Assembly (NCBI RefSeq): GCF_012849375.1
Contig: NZ_CP051684.1
Location: 5,394,001 to 5,458,000 of the forward strand
Direction: 5' to 3'
DNA from: Duganella dendranthematis
GTDB taxonomy: Bacteria > Pseudomonadota > Gammaproteobacteria > Burkholderiales > Burkholderiaceae_D
DNA length: 64,000 bases
This document shows, one piece after another, positions 61,670 to 64,000 of this stretch. The stretch's first letter is position 1, and each line of letters starts with the position of its first letter. The translations under genes and the position numbers were made by a program. A model generated the notes under the pieces. The model worked only from the letters and a program-made list of their open reading frames with translations. It had not been told where the DNA came from and did no database searches.

Positions 61670-62200
61670 TTACTTGCTTGGGTAGATGATGTCGTCGCGG
61701 CGATCATGTGCGCGCGCTGCATCGTCGGTACCGGTGGTTTTTTCTTTACCGTAGCTGACGGCTTCCAGTTGGCCGTCTTTCACGCCTTGTACTTTCAGGG
61801 CGGTGATCAGGGCTTGAGCACGTTTCTGACCCAGGGCCAGATTGTATTCTGCGCCGCCGCGGTCATCGGTGTTGCCTTCGACTTTGATCGAGACGTTTGG
61901 ATTAGCCGACAGGAACTTGGCGTGATCAGCAACCAGTGCATCGAATTCTGGCTTGACGGTGTACTTGTCGAAGTCGAAGTAGACGCTACGATTTTTGTAG
62001 ATCGAGCTGTTTGGGTCCAGGTAAGCTGGCAGTGGTGCAGCAACTGGTGCTGGCACTGGTGCAGCTACTGGCGCTGGTGCTGGAGCTGCAACTGGCGCTG
62101 GCGCCGGTGCTGCTGGTGCAGGGGCCGGAGCTGGGGTCGAGCAAGCGCTCAGCAGAGCGATGGTGCAGGCTGCCAGCAGGATATTGGTTTTAGCTTTCAT
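61670..62200 (-). CDS. OmpA/Pal family peptidoglycan-binding lipoprotein
   Basis: The 176-residue protein has a lipoprotein signal (AACTIALLSACSTPAP, lipidated Cys at about 20), a proline/alanine repeat linker (about 22-60), and an OmpA-like domain (SVYFDFDKYTVKPEFDALVADHAKFL; VSIKVEGNTDDRGGAEYNLALGQKRAQALITAL). The GNTDDRGGAEYN loop and the following Arg contact peptidoglycan. It resembles Pal, but there is no tol operon here and the Ala-Pro linker is long, so it is probably a paralogous envelope-stabilising lipoprotein. Followed by its own terminator. Confidence 0.93.
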   Translation of the reverse strand: MKAKTNILLAACTIALLSACSTPAPAPAPAAPAPAPVAAPAPAPVAAPVPAPVAAPLPAYLDPNSSIYKNRSVYFDFDKYTVKPEFDALVADHAKFLSANPNVSIKVEGNTDDRGGAEYNLALGQKRAQALITALKVQGVKDGQLEAVSYGKEKTTGTDDAARAHDRRDDIIYPSK

Positions 62201-62281
62201 CGAAATACTCCCGAATTGATTTTGTTGGAGGGACATGGTGTACACGCTAGGTGTGAGGCTGTTCCGCAGCCCGCGACCGGT

Positions 62282-62287
62282 ATTATA
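62282..62287 (-). promoter_or_regulatory. -10 element of the Pal/OmpA-like gene
   Basis: Minus-strand TATAAT at 62282-62287 is a perfect -10 hexamer about 80 bases before the start at 62200, in a stretch otherwise free of genes. No clear -35 is seen. Confidence 0.45.
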
Positions 62288-62321
62288 TAAGGGTTTCCCT
62301 TGGAAAGATTGGTCCCCTGCA

Positions 62322-64000
62322 TTATTTTTTCATCCAGGCTAAAAATGGCGTGAGGTCGGTCCCGCTTTCGACATACCACGCGCGGCGGGCGATATCGAAT
62401 TTGGCGCCCAGCGCCTTGACGTGATCCTTGTCCTGGAAACCGGCGGTTAAGTAACAACGCGTAGGTGGCGTGGCAACTGGCGCGCGCTGGTTGCGCTCCA
62501 AAGCGGTCTCGGCGGCTGCTGAAGATTTAGGCAAGCGCATCTGCGCGATGAAGCTGCTGCGGGTGGCGGCATCGGACGGCGCGAGCAGCGTCAGGCGCGC
62601 GCGGGCGCGGGTGGCGGCCACGTAGAACAGGTTTTCTTCCTCGCGCCGCGGCTTCGACGGATGGGGGAATTCGCCTTCCTCCAGGAATGGCAGAATCACG
62701 TGCTCGAACTCCTTGCCCTTAGCGTTGCCGGCGCATTCGATCAATACCGACTTGCGGTCCCGCTTGCGGCGGATAAAGGCTTCGCGCGCGTTGACCGCGT
62801 TCCAGAACTCGCGCAGGCTCTGGCCGGAGGCCGCTGCCGCCGCCAGCAGGCTGGCGATGGATTTGGTGATGACGCTGGCGTCATAGGCGCGCACGAAGAT
62901 GCGGCGGGCGGTGGCGGCCAGTTGCACGCGTTCGCACAATTCAGTCAGCACGGCGGCGGCTGGCGCGGTCGGGTCCACCGTCGACAGCCAGGCCAGCGCG
63001 GCGATCACGGCGCGTTTGGTGCCGGCGCTGGCGACGTCGCGGTAGTCCGGCTCGACGCCGTCGCGGCGCTCGTCCTCGATCATGAACAGTTCACCCAGCA
63101 GGTCCGGGCTTTTCATGATCTGCTGCTTGAAATTGTCCATGCTGTGGATGGAAAACTTCATTTCGCTGAATGCCACCAGCGCTTCAACCACGGCCACGCG
63201 CACCTGTTCCGACTTGACTGCGGAAAAATCCTTGAGCGCGATGCCCAGCAGGCCGCGCAGGAACAGGATCTCGTCGCGTTGCAGATAGCCGGCCATGGGC
63301 GGCGTGCGGTAGTCGATGTCGGCCTCGATCAGCGCGTTTTCGATGGCCATCGATTGATGGCGGTCGCGGATCAGAATGGCGCAGCCGTCGTAGGCGTTGC
63401 CGTCGGCTTTCCACTGGCGCACGGCCGCCACCACGCGCTGCGCGCATTCGGCCGCGTCGGCATAATGCGCGTGCAGGATCTCGGTGCGCAGCGGCAGGGC
63501 CGATTCCACCCGCTTTTGCTTGAATTCGGCCATGGCGTAGGCCAAGTGCGGGCCGTGGCGCCAGGTTTGCGTCAGCGGATAGCGCGCCAGCTTGGGAAAA
63601 CGCTCGCTGAAGCGGCGTTTCAGGTATTCGTCGCTGGCGCCCAGCTTGGCGTGGATCACCTGGTCTTTGTCGCCGGCGCCGACGAAGAAGGCTTGCGGTC
63701 GGTCGATCAGCGCCTCCAGGATGCGGAACGAGGCTTCGTTCAAGTCGTGCAGTTCGTCACACAGCACCAGCCGGTAGTCGGGGAACTGCTCGGCCAGGCG
63801 GGCGCCCTCATGCAGATTGCAGGCCAGGTCGTAACTGGCGTCGAACGGGCCGCGGAACACCGCGCCGGCGCCGCCGTCCAGCCGCATGGCTTCGTATTCC
63901 AGCGTGGCCAGGTAATCGCTCAGCGGTATGCCCAGCTGCTCGGCGGCTTCCTCGTGGCCCATGAATTCGACGTCGCTGTCGAGCGCCATGGTGGCTTTCA
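62322..64000 (-). CDS. UvrD/RecB-type DNA helicase with C-terminal DUF5710 domain, partial at right edge
   Basis: At least 559 residues lie in the window and the frame stays open to the edge. Walker A (GxGKT), expected in the N-terminal part, is not present, so the gene continues beyond 64000. Visible parts are Walker B LVLCDELHDLNEASFRILEAL, YPLTQTWRHGP (motif IV-like), NAKGKEFEHVILPFLEEGEFP and EEENLFYVAATRARARLTLLAP (motifs V-VI of superfamily 1). After the helicase a DUF5710-type domain closes the protein: RCYLTAGFQDKDHVKALGAKFD and ARRAWYVESGTDL. Such domains are found in primases and helicases of mobile or defence contexts and may bind nucleic acid. Confidence 0.88.
   Translation of the reverse strand, partial: KATMALDSDVEFMGHEEAAEQLGIPLSDYLATLEYEAMRLDGGAGAVFRGPFDASYDLACNLHEGARLAEQFPDYRLVLCDELHDLNEASFRILEALIDRPQAFFVGAGDKDQVIHAKLGASDEYLKRRFSERFPKLARYPLTQTWRHGPHLAYAMAEFKQKRVESALPLRTEILHAHYADAAECAQRVVAAVRQWKADGNAYDGCAILIRDRHQSMAIENALIEADIDYRTPPMAGYLQRDEILFLRGLLGIALKDFSAVKSEQVRVAVVEALVAFSEMKFSIHSMDNFKQQIMKSPDLLGELFMIEDERRDGVEPDYRDVASAGTKRAVIAALAWLSTVDPTAPAAAVLTELCERVQLAATARRIFVRAYDASVITKSIASLLAAAAASGQSLREFWNAVNAREAFIRRKRDRKSVLIECAGNAKGKEFEHVILPFLEEGEFPHPSKPRREEENLFYVAATRARARLTLLAPSDAATRSSFIAQMRLPKSSAAAETALERNQRAPVATPPTRCYLTAGFQDKDHVKALGAKFDIARRAWYVESGTDLTPFLAWMKK

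Overview
The window looks like chromosome of a high-G+C betaproteobacterium of the Oxalobacteraceae (Massilia/Duganella/Janthinobacterium type). This is inferred from gene content: many TonB-dependent receptors, a PEP-CTERM protein, an iron-sulfur photolyase, a DUF6447 protein and a CioAB-type cytochrome bd operon. I saw no rRNA, tRNA, CRISPR array, prophage or insertion sequence. Nearly all sequence is coding and genes sit in short operons, often joined by ATGA stop/start overlaps.

Layout. 0.1-5.4 kb: a small exported protein, an orphan efflux pair (outer-membrane lipoprotein plus periplasmic adaptor, no pump gene beside it), a DUF6447 protein and a Kef-type antiporter. 5.4-9.8 kb: a cytochrome bd operon (cydA, cydB, a 41-residue DUF2474 protein) running into a DsbA-family oxidoreductase and a frameshifted FAD monooxygenase. 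10.2-13.7 kb: an old yellow enzyme and a hybrid histidine kinase split by a frameshift. 13.7-19.5 kb: a GH2-GH43 glycosidase operon facing a LacI-type regulator, with a readable promoter and operator between them. 19.5-22.6 kb: photolyase, MerR-type regulator and a shrunken FAD oxidoreductase. 22.5-27.1 kb: a Fur-box-controlled siderophore receptor and a divergent DUF3649/PepSY/DUF3325 operon. 27.1-34.7 kb: M20 peptidase with hybrid kinase, a LivK-type binding protein ending in a strong terminator, a TonB-type receptor with a Gly/Pro tail, and OsmC.

34.8-38.3 kb is the most accessory-like part: a lower-G+C two-gene module (DUF6036-like nucleotidyltransferase plus an unknown protein), then a PEP-CTERM protein fused to a second domain and co-transcribed with a PA-domain metalloprotease. 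38.3-45.2 kb: PilZ protein, short RecQ-like helicase, phytase-like lipoprotein, then a probable zinc cluster (COG0523 GTPase, Zur-like regulator, small His/Cys protein, ZnuD-like receptor). 45.2-49.2 kb: sulfonate-type ABC transporter and flavohemoglobin. 49.3-54.2 kb: DUF2946 protein with a receptor, and a divergent FecA-like receptor behind a Fur box. 54.4-64 kb: Crp/Fnr regulator, SulP transporter, an undescribed exported protein pair (780 aa plus DUF3142), catalase, a Pal/OmpA lipoprotein, and the C-terminal part of a UvrD-like helicase running off the right edge.

The main theme is metal acquisition and redox/nitrosative stress. Five TonB-dependent receptors lie within 32 kb, three of them beside visible candidate metal operators or small partner proteins. 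Two genes carry single-base frameshifts that could be real decay or assembly errors.
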